Shown here in pieces: positions 1 to 7,942 of a DNA stretch of 20,305 bases. Each line of letters opens with the position of its first letter. Position 1 is the first letter of the stretch. Made by a program: the position numbers and the translations under genes. The notes beneath the pieces were generated by a model, which saw only the letters and a program-made list of their open reading frames with translations, searched no databases and was not told the DNA's origin. The stretch comes from DASQDT01 sp036380435. GTDB lineage: Bacteria > Acidobacteriota > Blastocatellia > Pyrinomonadales > Pyrinomonadaceae. The DNA lies in the NCBI GenBank assembly GCA_036380435.1, contig DASVES010000485.1, positions 1-20,305 of the forward strand. Reading direction: 5' to 3'.

Positions 1-623
1 GAGGGGTCGCCGGATGGGTGGTCGATAAGTCGAACCCCGCGGCGCACGTCGAGGTGCAGCTCTACGTGAACGGCCGCTTTGTCGAGAGCCGGCAGGCCGA
101 CTTCGGGCGGGCCGACCTCGTGGCGGCGGGTGTGGCTGAAGATGCGCGGCACGGATTCTTCTTCTATTTGCCGCCGCTCGAAGAGGGCCGGCACGAGGCG
201 CGCGTTTACGCCGTACACGAAAGCGGCAGTGGTACGCGTCGGACACTCCGACAACTCGGGGAGGCCATTGAGTTCGCGCTCGACGCGACCCCGGCCGAGC
301 CGCTCTATCGCGGCTGGCTCGACGAAGCGACGCCCGTCTCCGTGCGCGGGTGGGTCGCGAGCCGCGCGGACGGCGAGGCGCGCGTCGAGGTCGAGCTGCA
401 CATCGACGGGCGCGCGTCGGGCCGGCGCTTCGCCGACGAACCTCGGCCCGACCTCGCCGCAGCGGGCGTGCCCGGCGACGGCCGCCACGGCTTCTTCTTC
501 TTCACGCCGCCGCTTTTGCCCGGAGAGCACGAGGCGCGCGTCTACGTCGTCCACGCGGCGGGCGAGGGCGCGGCGCCGACGCTGCGGCTCGTCGGGCGGC
601 CCATTCGTTTCAACGTTCCGTGA
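1..623 (+). CDS. Tandem GW-domain protein, C-terminal part (5' end outside window)
   Basis: The reading frame is open from base 3 and its start lies upstream. A GTG at 18 falls inside a repeat unit, so it is not the real start. The visible ~206 residues are two copies of a ~95-residue domain. Each copy begins with V-x-G-W-V, has alternating hydrophobic strands ending in a (N/D)-G-R turn, then R-x-D-L-A-A-A-G-V, a G-F-F-F strand and a closing E-A-R-V-Y strand. The pattern suggests a beta-sandwich (Ig-like) fold. The same module, more diverged, occurs in three other proteins of this window. No catalytic motif, membrane segment or sorting signal is visible in this part. It ends 23 bases before the CPBP-like gene and probably shares its transcript. 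Its function is unknown; a role in glycan binding or as a C-terminal accessory of a glycosyltransferase is inferred from the neighbourhood only. Confidence 0.8.
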   Translation, partial: GVAGWVVDKSNPAAHVEVQLYVNGRFVESRQADFGRADLVAAGVAEDARHGFFFYLPPLEEGRHEARVYAVHESGSGTRRTLRQLGEAIEFALDATPAEPLYRGWLDEATPVSVRGWVASRADGEARVEVELHIDGRASGRRFADEPRPDLAAAGVPGDGRHGFFFFTPPLLPGEHEARVYVVHAAGEGAAPTLRLVGRPIRFNVP

Positions 624-646
624 GGCATGAGTCGTTCGAGTGAGAC

Positions 647-1351
647 ATGAGTGTGGACGCTGATTTGACTCGGCCCGCCGACGCGGACGACCCCGTGGCG
701 ACGGGCGAAGCGGGCGAGCGATTGCTGGCGCTGTGGGAGATCGCGTCGGTGACGCTGTCGTTCCTCGCGGCGGCGTGGGTGGCGGCGCCGTTTGCGGAGA
801 ACAACAGCAAGCTGGTCGGGGCCGTGCCCGTGGTCTTTGCGCTCGTGCTGATATGGCTGTCGCACCGCGCGCGCGGCGAGACGGCGCGCGCCGTGGGCTG
901 GCGCGCGGACAACTTCGGGCGCGCGCTGCGGTTGCTCGCGTTGCCGATGCTCGGGGCGGCCGTCGTCGTCGTCCTCGTCGGCTGGACGTACCGGAGCTTT
1001 CGGGTGAGCAAGCTGGAGAACTGGCAGTGGGTGCTGTGGCTCTTCGCGTGGGGGCTGATACAGCAGTACGCGCTCCACGGGTTCGTCAACCGGCGCGCGC
1101 AGTTGGTCTGGGGACGTGGCTGGAGGAGCGTGCTGGCGGTGGCCGCCGTCTTCGCGTTGCTGCACCTGCCGAACCCGTGGCTCGCGCTGGCGACGTTTGC
1201 GGGCGGCGTCGCGTGGGCCGCCGTCTACCAGCGCGCGCCGAACATCCCGGCGCTGGCCGTCTCGCACGCGCTGATGTCGCTGCTCCTCGTCTGGGCGCTG
1301 CCGCCGTGGGTGATGAAGAGCCTGCGAGTCGGCTTCAAGTATTTCAACTGA
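647..1351 (+). CDS. CPBP (CAAX-protease-like) family membrane protein with altered catalytic motif
   Basis: This 234-residue protein has about seven hydrophobic segments, near residues 31-50, 55-72, 93-113, 128-140, 161-174, 178-193 and 202-218. The C-terminal half has the layout of the CPBP / type II CAAX intramembrane glutamic protease family: motif 1 at 139-150, motif 2 as F169-x3-H173 and motif 3 as H207-x3-S211. In active members motif 1 is E-E-x3-R; here it reads Q139-Q140-Y-A-L-H144 followed by G-F-V-N-R-R. The essential glutamates and the arginine are therefore replaced, while both histidines remain. The family normally cleaves peptides within the membrane, in CAAX processing, bacteriocin immunity or sorting-signal removal. 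This member may be inactive as a protease or use altered chemistry. The ATG at 647 has only a weak purine stretch upstream. It sits between the GW-domain protein and the ABC exporter. Confidence 0.8.
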   Translation: MSVDADLTRPADADDPVATGEAGERLLALWEIASVTLSFLAAAWVAAPFAENNSKLVGAVPVVFALVLIWLSHRARGETARAVGWRADNFGRALRLLALPMLGAAVVVVLVGWTYRSFRVSKLENWQWVLWLFAWGLIQQYALHGFVNRRAQLVWGRGWRSVLAVAAVFALLHLPNPWLALATFAGGVAWAAVYQRAPNIPALAVSHALMSLLLVWALPPWVMKSLRVGFKYFN

Positions 1352-1698
1352 ACGGGGAAGTATTTCAGACGAGCCGGGCCGGGGTCATGGCCTAATATTG
1401 ATTCTCTGCGCCGCCTCCGCGCCCTTTGCGACTCCGCGGTGAGTGCGGCCGGGGAGAGATTCACCGCCGAGCCGCGGAGGACGCCGAGGACGCGCAGAGT
1501 ACATTCTCAATTCAGGACACTACTCGGGCCGGGGCTGTTTAGGAAATGCGCGGCGGGCGTGCCATAATCCCCCGCGACGCGCGAGCAGCAGAGACTTCCA
1601 CGTTCCGTGCGAACCCCCATCCACGGACGACTGTGAAACCCCGAGCACAAATCCGGCGAGAGACGTTCTAGCGACCTTCGTGTGGGCGGTATAGCGTG
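1352..1698. other. Intergenic region before the ABC exporter operon
   Basis: No credible gene is seen here. A 10-base repeat (AAGTATTTCA) occurs at 1337-1346, in the end of the preceding gene, and again at 1358-1367. An imperfect inverted repeat fills 1401-1507. A possible -10 box CATAAT lies at 1563-1568, but no good -35 box sits at the right spacing, so it is only a weak promoter candidate for the exporter operon. The stretch 1570-1690 shows nothing recognisable. Confidence 0.5.
1401..1507. repeat. Imperfect inverted repeat flanked by 10-base direct repeats
   Basis: The left arm (about 1401-1443) begins ATTCTCTGCGCC and ends CTCCGCGGTGA. The right arm (about 1459-1507) begins TTCACCGCCGAGCCGCGGAGG and ends GCGCAGAGTACATTCT. 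They are imperfect reverse complements around a ~15-base spacer, so the RNA could fold as a long hairpin. From memory, this 'CTCTGCG..CTCCGCGGTGA' type of sequence recurs as a dispersed intergenic repeat in many environmental bacteria; this was not checked here. The element is bracketed by CGGGCCGGGG at 1375-1384 and 1525-1534, exactly 150 bases apart, which could be a target-site duplication or chance in GC-rich DNA. It could also end transcription after the CPBP-like gene. Confidence 0.55.
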
Positions 1699-2619
1699 AT
1701 GAGCGGTGAACAGGCAGGCCCGACCGAGGCTTTGAATTATGAGAGCGGGGACGGCGACGACGGGGGAGCGCCGCCGCGCCGCGCCGCGCCGCACGTCCTG
1801 CCACTCGCACCCGTCGTCGCCAACGAGGCGGGGGCGGCGCTGCGTCTGCGCGACCTCGGCGACGTGTGGGCGTTCCGCGAGCTGCTCTATTTTCTCACCT
1901 GGCGCGACATCAGGGTGCGCTACAAGCAGACGGCGATGGGCGCCGCGTGGGCGATCATCCAGCCGCTCGTGATGATGCTCGTCTTCGCGGTCGTCTTCGG
2001 GATGATGGGCGTCCCGACCGACGGCATGCCCTACTTCATCTTCTTCTACTGCGGGCTGCTGCCGTGGACGTTTTTCTCCGGCGCCGTTACCAACAGCAGC
2101 CTCAGTCTCGTGACGAACGGCAATCTCATCTCGAAGGTCTATTTCCCGCGCGTGCTGATCCCGACGGCGACCATCGGGGCGGGCCTCGTCGACTTGGCGG
2201 TGGCCTCCGTCATCCTCGTCCTGCTCGCCTTCTACTACGGGATGCCGGCGACGCGCAATCTGTTGATGCTGCCCGTCCTGGTGGTGCTCACCGTGCTCAT
2301 GTCGCTCGGTTTGGGCATGTGGCTGGCGGCGCTCACGGTGAAGTACCGCGACGTGCGGCACGTGCTGCCGTTCACGCTCCAGGTCTGGTTCTTCGTCACC
2401 CCGATCATCTACCCGGCGAACCTCCTGGACGTGAAGTGGCGCTGGCTGCTCTACCTCAACCCGATGACCGGCATCGTCGAGGGCCTGCGCTCCGCCATCA
2501 GCGGGCGGGCGTTCGACTGGCCCTCCATCGCCTTCTCGGCGACGGTGACGCTGGCGGTGCTCGTCATTTCGATCTTCGCCTTCAATCGCATCGAGAAGAG
2601 CTTCGCCGACCTCATCTGA
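1699..2619 (+). CDS. wzm: Polysaccharide ABC transporter permease (Wzm type)
   Basis: This ABC-2 family permease of about 306 residues forms the membrane channel that exports a lipid-linked polysaccharide across the inner membrane. After a variable, charged N-terminus of ~55 residues it has the family's amphipathic segment (F-L-T-W-R-D-I-R-V-R-Y-K-Q-T), then G-A-A-W-A-I-I-Q-P and about six membrane helices. Other typical features are P-x-F-I-F-F-Y-C-G-L-L-P-W near residue 115, V-Y-F-P-R near 150, a K-Y-R-D-V-R cytoplasmic loop, F-F-V-T-P-I-I-Y-P, and L-N-P-M-T-G-I-V-E-G near the C-terminus. Two starts are adjacent, GTG at 1696 and ATG at 1699; ATG is preferred. The ATPase partner starts 10 bases downstream, so the two are co-transcribed. 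Length and motifs are complete. Confidence 0.93.
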   Translation: MSGEQAGPTEALNYESGDGDDGGAPPRRAAPHVLPLAPVVANEAGAALRLRDLGDVWAFRELLYFLTWRDIRVRYKQTAMGAAWAIIQPLVMMLVFAVVFGMMGVPTDGMPYFIFFYCGLLPWTFFSGAVTNSSLSLVTNGNLISKVYFPRVLIPTATIGAGLVDLAVASVILVLLAFYYGMPATRNLLMLPVLVVLTVLMSLGLGMWLAALTVKYRDVRHVLPFTLQVWFFVTPIIYPANLLDVKWRWLLYLNPMTGIVEGLRSAISGRAFDWPSIAFSATVTLAVLVISIFAFNRIEKSFADLI

Positions 2620-2629
2620 CAGAAGACGC

Positions 2630-3961
2630 GTGAAACCAATCATCAAAGTCGAGAACCTGAGCAAGAGCTACCGCATCGGCGAGTTGGAGGCGGGCTACGC
2701 CACGCTGCGCGAGGCCGTCGCGCGCAAGGTCGCCGCCTCGCTCCGGCGGCGGATGCGGCGGGGCGAGGCCGGCGAGACGCTCTGGGCCTTGAAAGACCTC
2801 GACTTCACCGTGCAGCCCGGAGAGGTGTTGGGCCTCATCGGCCACAACGGGGCGGGCAAGTCCACGCTCCTCAAAGTCCTCTCGCGCATCACCGTGCCGA
2901 CGACGGGGCGGACGGAAGTCTACGGCCGCATCGGCACCCTGCTCGAAGTCGGCACGGGCTTCCACCCCGACCTCACGGGGCGCGAAAACATCTACCTCAA
3001 CGGCGCCATCCTCGGCATCCGCCGCGCCGAGATCGCGCGCAAGCTCGACGAGATCATCGCCTTCGCCGAGCTGGAAAAGTTTATCGACACCCCCGTCAAG
3101 TGGTACTCCACGGGGATGTATCTGCGCCTGGCCTTCTCGGTCGCCTCGAACCTCGACACGGAAGTCCTCTTCATGGACGAGGTGCTGGCGGTGGGCGACG
3201 TGGGCTTCCAGCAGAAGTGCCTCGACAAGATGCACGAGATCAGGCAACAGGGGCGCACCATCCTCTTCGTCTCGCACAGCATGGCGGCCGTCACGCGTCT
3301 GTGCCAGCGCGTCATCTGGCTCGACCACGGGCGGATGGTGCAGGACGGGCCGGCGCACGCCGTCGTCAACGACTACCTCGGCACGGCGTGGAAGGTGACG
3401 GCCGAGCGCGTGTGGGGGGAAGAGGAGGAAGCGCCGGGCGACCACGTCGTGCGATTGCGACGCGTGCGCGCGCGCGAGCGCGGCGGCGCGACCGCCGAGA
3501 GTTTGGACATCCGCCACCCGGTCGGCATCGAGCTGACCTACGACGTGCTCGTCGAGGGCGAGGTGCTGACGCCGAAGGTCGAGCTGCTCAACGAGGAGGG
3601 CGCGGCGCTCTTCTCGGCGCACGACGTGGGCGAGCGTTGGCGCTACCGGCCGCGCCCCGTCGGGCGCTACGTGAGCACGGTCTGGATTCCCGGCAACTAC
3701 CTCGCCGAGGGCAACCTGCGCGCGCACGCCTCAATCGTCTCGCACACGCCGGCCACCGTCCTCCATGCGCCCGCGCCCAACGCCGTCGGCTTTCAGGTGG
3801 TTGACTCCCAGCACAAGGACTCGGCGCGCGGCGACTACGTCGGCCCCATCCCCGGCCTCGTCAGGCCGCTGCTGGATTGGACGACCGAGTTCGACGCGGG
3901 CGACGCGGCCGTGCCGGAGACCGTCCCCGACACCACGGAGAGCCTCGAAGTTCCGACATGA
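2630..3961 (+). CDS. wzt: Polysaccharide ABC transporter ATPase (Wzt type) with C-terminal glycan-recognition domain
   Basis: This 443-residue ATPase powers export through the permease encoded just upstream. The nucleotide-binding domain (about 1-250) has Walker A G-H-N-G-A-G-K-S-T at 71-79, a Wzt-style signature Y-S-T-G-M at 158-162 in place of LSGGQ, Walker B V-L-F-M-D-E with E183, and the switch histidine H215. Residues ~270-420 match a Wzt C-terminal beta-sandwich, known in O-antigen exporters to bind the non-reducing-end cap and so gate export by chain end. Its presence suggests the exported glycan carries a terminal modification, possibly made by one of the methyltransferases in the window (inference). 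The start is GTG at 2630, 10 bases after the permease stop. The stop overlaps the next start as ATGA at 3958-3961, which suggests translational coupling. Confidence 0.93.
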   Translation: MKPIIKVENLSKSYRIGELEAGYATLREAVARKVAASLRRRMRRGEAGETLWALKDLDFTVQPGEVLGLIGHNGAGKSTLLKVLSRITVPTTGRTEVYGRIGTLLEVGTGFHPDLTGRENIYLNGAILGIRRAEIARKLDEIIAFAELEKFIDTPVKWYSTGMYLRLAFSVASNLDTEVLFMDEVLAVGDVGFQQKCLDKMHEIRQQGRTILFVSHSMAAVTRLCQRVIWLDHGRMVQDGPAHAVVNDYLGTAWKVTAERVWGEEEEAPGDHVVRLRRVRARERGGATAESLDIRHPVGIELTYDVLVEGEVLTPKVELLNEEGAALFSAHDVGERWRYRPRPVGRYVSTVWIPGNYLAEGNLRAHASIVSHTPATVLHAPAPNAVGFQVVDSQHKDSARGDYVGPIPGLVRPLLDWTTEFDAGDAAVPETVPDTTESLEVPT

Positions 3962-6054
3962 GAAGCGCCGTGTTCGAGAAGGCGAAACATCACCTGCCGG
4001 CGCTCGGCGCCCTGTCGTTGCTCCACTGGGCCGTCTTCGCGCGGCTCATCTTCCTGTCGCCGGAGCGCGTGCCGTATGCGACCGTGCCGTTCGACTTCGC
4101 GGCGGCCTACGCGCCCTGGCTCATCTTCATCGGCGACAGTTTCCGCGCCGGCATCTTCCCCCTCTGGTCGCCCTACGTCAGCGCCGGCACCCCCTTCTTC
4201 ATCAACCCGCAGAGTCAGCTCTACTCGCCGCTCACACTCCTCATCGCCTCCACCATCGGCTACACGCAGCGCGTCGCGCAGTTGCAGACCGTCCTCATGC
4301 TCCTTGCGGGCGGCGTCGGGGCCTACTTCCTCGCGCACGCCATCTGGCGTTGGCGCGCGGCCGCCCTCGTCACGGCCGTCTGCTTCACCTTCTCCAGCGC
4401 CGTCTTCCCCAACCTCGAACACATGACCATCACGAACGCCTGCGCGCTGACCCCATGGGCGTTCTGGGCGGCGACGATGGCCGGTCGTGAAGCGAGGCCG
4501 TGGGCTTACCCCGTGCTCGCCTTCCTCGTCTACTTCCTCATCACGAGCGGCTATCCGGCCGTCGTCCTGATGACGCTGCTGTGGCTCCTCGCCTACACGC
4601 TCTACCTCATCCACCTGCGCGGCGGCACGCGCCGGGAGCGCCTGCGCCACACACTCTCCCACGCCTTCGCCTGGGCGCTCGGGCTGGGGCTGGCCGGAGC
4701 CCACTGGATTCCGATTGCCGCGGGGCGGCGCGAATTCACGCGCGGCGCGCCGCTGCCGCTCGATCAGGCGCTTTTGGGCGGACACGTCTACTTCAAATAC
4801 CTTTGGGGCACGGTCTTTCAGTTCCTCGCAACGCACTCGCTCGCCGGCGACAATTCCGACATCTCGATGCGCGGCCTTTACGTCGGAGCCGTCGCGCTGC
4901 CGCTCGCCGGGGCTGCGCTGCTGCTGTCGAAGGAGCACATCACGCGGCCGCTGCTGCTGCTGACGGTGGGGGCCTTCCTGATGGCCTGCGGCGGGATGTT
5001 CTTCGGCCGCGTCTTCCTGCACATCCTCGTGCCGGCGCTCAACGTGTCGCGCTTCCCGTCGGCCGACAGCCGCGCTCTGATGGCGCTCGGGCTGGCGCTC
5101 CTCGCCGGGGGCGGGGCGGCGCTCCTCGCCGACGGACATCCGCGCGCACGCCGCGTCGTCGCGCGCGGGTGCGTCCTGTTGCTCGGCGTGTTCACGCTCG
5201 GACTCTTCGCCTTCCGCGCCGTCCTCGACGCGGCCGTCTACGACAACATTGCCGTCAACTACATCACTGCCGAGTTTCTTTTCGTCGGGCTGGCGCTTCT
5301 GGCGCTGCGCTCATCCACGCGCCGCGCCCTGATGCTCACGCTCGTCGCCGCGCTGGCGCTCGAAGTGGGGACGAGCGTGCTCACCAACATGAAGATGGTG
5401 GGCGATCCCGTCGAGGAGGCCGGCAGCTACCGCGCGCTGTGGGCGAGCCGCCGCGCGCCCTTCGACCCACGCCTCGCCGACGCGACGCGCCGCGCCGGCG
5501 GCACAGACCTCGTGAGCGAAGAGTCGGGACAAGGGTACGTGCAGAAGATTTTTTACCTGACCGATTACAACCCGCTCCGTCTGCGTCGCTTCGACAGTCT
5601 CATCAGCGCTGGCTTCACCGACTGGCTGACGAACGGCAAGCGCGTCGTGGCGCTGCCGCCCGACAGCCGCCCCGGCGGCTACGACTCGTTCCAACAGCTC
5701 GCGCGGCCCGCCTCGTACACCATTCTCGAATTCACGCCCAACCGGGTCGTCTATCAAGTGAACGCCGAGGCCGACACACTGCTCGTCTTCAACGAGGTGT
5801 ATTTTCCGGGGTGGCGGGCCGAGGTGGAGGGCCGGGCGCAGGGGATGATCGACTTCGGCGGGCTGCGGGCGCTACGTGTCGCGGCCGGCGAGCACGTCAT
5901 CAACACTTCGTTCCGGCCGGGGACTTTCTACTGGGGCCTCGGCGTGTCGCTCGCCTCGCTCCTCGTCTTCCTGACATGGCTCATACTTCTCGCGCGCCGC
6001 CATCGTCGCGCGCGGGCGCGCGCGCGGTTGGAGACCGCGGGCGTCGCGGTCTGA
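3958..6054 (+). CDS. YfhO-family multi-spanning membrane protein, putative GT-C glycosyltransferase
   Basis: This protein of about 698 residues has a dozen or so hydrophobic helices and a C-terminal soluble part before a last helix. Recognisable YfhO-family features are the N-terminal D-F-A-A-A-Y-A-P-W and F-P-L-W-S-P-Y segments, the motif F-P-S-A-D-S-R-A, and near the C-terminus L-L-V-F-N-E-V-Y-F-P-G-W-R-A-E-V-E-G-R followed by L-R-V-A-A-G-E-H. YfhO is linked to glycosylation of lipoteichoic acid in Gram-positives. Many Gram-negative relatives sit in glycan loci and are assumed to transfer sugars from polyprenyl-phosphate donors outside the membrane. The ATG at 3958 overlaps the wzt stop and is chosen over an in-frame ATG at 3877, which would lie inside wzt. 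The GtrB-like gene 12 bases downstream could make its donor. The family call is good; substrate and activity are inference. Confidence 0.85.
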   Translation: MRSAVFEKAKHHLPALGALSLLHWAVFARLIFLSPERVPYATVPFDFAAAYAPWLIFIGDSFRAGIFPLWSPYVSAGTPFFINPQSQLYSPLTLLIASTIGYTQRVAQLQTVLMLLAGGVGAYFLAHAIWRWRAAALVTAVCFTFSSAVFPNLEHMTITNACALTPWAFWAATMAGREARPWAYPVLAFLVYFLITSGYPAVVLMTLLWLLAYTLYLIHLRGGTRRERLRHTLSHAFAWALGLGLAGAHWIPIAAGRREFTRGAPLPLDQALLGGHVYFKYLWGTVFQFLATHSLAGDNSDISMRGLYVGAVALPLAGAALLLSKEHITRPLLLLTVGAFLMACGGMFFGRVFLHILVPALNVSRFPSADSRALMALGLALLAGGGAALLADGHPRARRVVARGCVLLLGVFTLGLFAFRAVLDAAVYDNIAVNYITAEFLFVGLALLALRSSTRRALMLTLVAALALEVGTSVLTNMKMVGDPVEEAGSYRALWASRRAPFDPRLADATRRAGGTDLVSEESGQGYVQKIFYLTDYNPLRLRRFDSLISAGFTDWLTNGKRVVALPPDSRPGGYDSFQQLARPASYTILEFTPNRVVYQVNAEADTLLVFNEVYFPGWRAEVEGRAQGMIDFGGLRALRVAAGEHVINTSFRPGTFYWGLGVSLASLLVFLTWLILLARRHRRARARARLETAGVAV

Positions 6055-6066
6055 GGAATCCCACAG

Positions 6067-7059
6067 ATGCTACTTTCGGTAATCGTCCCCTGCTACAACG
6101 AGGAGGCCGTGCTGCGGGAGACGCACCGCCGGCTGCGCGAGGCGCTCGCCGCGTTGGAGGGCGCGCGCTTCGAGTTGATCTACGTCAACGACGGGAGCCG
6201 CGACAAAACACTCGAAATGCTCCACGAGTTGCAGACCGAGTGTGAGGAGGTGCGCGTCGTCAGTCTGTCGCGCAACTTCGGCCATCAGGTCGCGGTCACG
6301 GCCGGGGTGGAGCACGCCGCGGGCGAGGCCGTCGTCGTCATCGACGCCGACCTGCAAGACCCGCCCGAGGTCATCGGCGAGATGGTCGCGCTCTGGCGCG
6401 AGGGCTACCACGTCGTCTACGGCGTGAGGGCCGAGAGGGCCGGCGAGTCGTCCTTCAAGCTCTGGACGGCGAAGGCTTTTTACCGACTGCTCAATCGACT
6501 CTCCGAGGTGAAAATCCCGCTCGACGCGGGCGACTTCCGCCTGATGGATCGTCAGGTGATCGACGCGATGACGGCGATGCCCGAGCGCGACCGCTACCTG
6601 CGCGGGATGGTCAGTTGGGTCGGCTTCCGCCAGATCGCCGTGCTCTACCAGCGCGCGCCGCGACACGCCGGCGAGAGCAAATATCCGCTCCTGAAGATGT
6701 TCAACTTCGCCTTAGACGGCGTCATCTCCTTCTCGTCGCTTCCGCTGCGGCTCGCCGTCTGGACGGGCTTTCTCATCATCGGCCTCATCCTCGCGGCCAT
6801 CGTCGTCGCCGTCCTGTTGCGACTCTACACGCACGACTGGGTGCGCGGCTGGGCCTCGCTCTTTGTCGCCGTCCTCTTCATGGGCGCCGTCCAGCTCGTC
6901 TTCCTCGGCATCATCGGCGAGTACGTCGGACGCATCTACCGCGAGACGAAGCGCCGCCCGCTCTACTTCGTCGAGGAGCGTCTGGGCTTCGGGACGCGGG
7001 CCGACGACGAGGGGCAGCCGGCGACGGAGCAACGGCGGGCGCAGAGTTCGAGGCCCTGA
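6067..7059 (+). CDS. GtrB/DPM1-like polyprenyl-phosphate glycosyltransferase (GT2)
   Basis: This 330-residue family 2 glycosyltransferase is of the kind that moves a sugar from a nucleotide donor to polyprenyl phosphate on the cytoplasmic face. The N-terminal GT-A domain has V-P-C-Y-N-E-E at 7-13, V-N-D-G-S at 40-44, S-R-N-F-G-H-Q near 68-74 and the metal-binding D93-A-D95-L-Q-D-P-P. A G-E-S-K-Y-P motif follows near 203. Two membrane helices (about 229-252 and 265-288) close the protein, ending in I-G-E-Y-V-G-R-I-Y-R-E as in GtrB, ArnC and YkcC-type proteins. TGAGGA at 6052-6057 overlaps the preceding stop and is a good ribosome site 9 bases before the ATG. It is the last gene of the plus-strand block. 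The sugar transferred cannot be read from the sequence; the YfhO-like protein upstream is the likely user of the product. Confidence 0.93.
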   Translation: MLLSVIVPCYNEEAVLRETHRRLREALAALEGARFELIYVNDGSRDKTLEMLHELQTECEEVRVVSLSRNFGHQVAVTAGVEHAAGEAVVVIDADLQDPPEVIGEMVALWREGYHVVYGVRAERAGESSFKLWTAKAFYRLLNRLSEVKIPLDAGDFRLMDRQVIDAMTAMPERDRYLRGMVSWVGFRQIAVLYQRAPRHAGESKYPLLKMFNFALDGVISFSSLPLRLAVWTGFLIIGLILAAIVVAVLLRLYTHDWVRGWASLFVAVLFMGAVQLVFLGIIGEYVGRIYRETKRRPLYFVEERLGFGTRADDEGQPATEQRRAQSSRP

Positions 7060-7080
7060 CTTCAGGATGAGTGGACGCAG

Positions 7081-7170
7081 CAGTACCGCGAGCGGAAGCC
7101 TCGCGGGTGTCGATGCGCGAGGCGGGCCTCTGATTGTATGCACACCCGCTCGCTCCCGCTCGCGGTACTG
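7081..7170. terminator. Long inverted repeat between convergent genes (bidirectional terminator or dispersed repeat)
   Basis: CAGTACCGCGAGCGG at 7081-7095 and its perfect complement CCGCTCGCGGTACTG at 7156-7170 form a 15-base stem. Pairing continues imperfectly inward, so the arms reach roughly 30 bases. The left half of the loop can also fold on itself (CCTCGCG at 7099-7105 with CGCGAGG at 7116-7122). It lies exactly between the converging stops at 7059 and 7172, as a two-way terminator would, but there is no U-run. I recall this GC-rich sequence type as a recurrent intergenic element in some acidobacterial genomes; that is unverified. Confidence 0.6.
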
Positions 7171-7171
7171 T

Positions 7172-7942
7172 TCAGTTCTGGGGCTTGCGGCACAGGACGA
7201 GGTACTGCGTGCCGAGCGGCAGGCGCGCGACGTGCGGCTCGATCCAGCGGAGGTGGCGAAGCGCCCTGGGGAAGATGAAGAGGAAGTCGGTGCGGATAAC
7301 TTCAAAGCCCCCGCCGCGCAACAGGCCGCGCGCCTCGGGGAAAGTGAGGGTGACGGCGTCCTGGTCGAACTCGCACCGGCTCATCACGTAGCGCGTCGCC
7401 GGGTTCCACGGGTTGTTCTCCCAGAAGGCCAGCAGGCCGCCGGGCCGGAGCGAGTCGAAAATGTATTGCACCGAGTCGCGGCGCTCGGCGGGCGCGATGT
7501 GGTGGAAGACGTTGTTGGCCACGGCCAGGTCAACCTCCTGCGCGGGCCGGTACTCGCCGAACAGCATGAACCGCGCGCGGTCTTCGCCGTGCAGGCGGCG
7601 CGCCACGTCGAGCGACTTTGACGACACGTCCAGCCCGAGCACGAGGCCGGCCCCGAGCAGTTCGAGGAGGTGCGGGGTGGAGCCGCCCGTGCCGCAGCCG
7701 AAGTCCAGCACGGATTCGACACCGATCAGCTCCCGCTTCAAGTACTTCGACAGCCAGTCGATGCGGCCGCGCGCGAAATAGTCCTTGTCCTCGCCGGAGA
7801 CGGAAATCGCCTGCCCCAGATGAGCGTCGTACTCATCCGCGTACCCGTCAAAATCTACCTTGCCCGAGAGCAGATCGACCTCCCGACCCGGGTTAGTATC
7901 GTCGCCACTGAGTCGGGATTCACGATTTAATTTCGTTTCCAT
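7172..7942 (-). CDS. Class I SAM-dependent methyltransferase
   Basis: This 256-residue protein has a Rossmann-fold methyltransferase core. Motif I is V-L-D-F-G-C-G-T-G-G at about 78-87, and acidic D at the end of strand 2 sits in L-G-L-D-V-S-S-K-S-L-D-V-A. The post-I/motif II region contains N-N-V-F-H-H-I-A-P, followed by L-R-P-G-G-L-L-A-F-W-E. It resembles methyltransf_11/25-type enzymes of glycan clusters. The residues before the core (Y-A-D-E-Y-D-A-H-L) are typical of the family. The methylated substrate is unknown; a sugar of the exported glycan is plausible because Wzt C-domains often recognise methylated ends. It is transcribed alone, converging on the GT2 gene and diverging from the large fusion gene. 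Its GC content matches the left block. The ATG at 7942 has no strong ribosome site. Confidence 0.88.
   Translation of the reverse strand: METKLNRESRLSGDDTNPGREVDLLSGKVDFDGYADEYDAHLGQAISVSGEDKDYFARGRIDWLSKYLKRELIGVESVLDFGCGTGGSTPHLLELLGAGLVLGLDVSSKSLDVARRLHGEDRARFMLFGEYRPAQEVDLAVANNVFHHIAPAERRDSVQYIFDSLRPGGLLAFWENNPWNPATRYVMSRCEFDQDAVTLTFPEARGLLRGGGFEVIRTDFLFIFPRALRHLRWIEPHVARLPLGTQYLVLCRKPQN

Noticed and set aside
1507..2664. Long minus-strand open frame (385 codons) opposite the permease gene
   Set aside because: Its translation is rich in Arg, His, Asp and Glu with no family motif, as expected for an antisense frame of GC-rich DNA; the plus strand encodes a complete ABC permease.
3835..5139. 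Long minus-strand open frame (434 codons) opposite the YfhO-family gene
   Set aside because: Low-complexity Arg/Glu/Gly composition and full overlap with a well-supported membrane protein.
6004..6030. Alternating CG run near the end of the YfhO-family gene, possible Z-DNA
   Set aside because: It encodes a basic His/Arg/Ala tail in GC-rich DNA and is short; nothing further supports a structural role.
4500..6245. Plus-strand 581-codon frame overlapping the YfhO-family and GT2 genes
   Set aside because: Arg/Ala/Pro-rich shadow frame spanning two real genes; no domain is recognisable.
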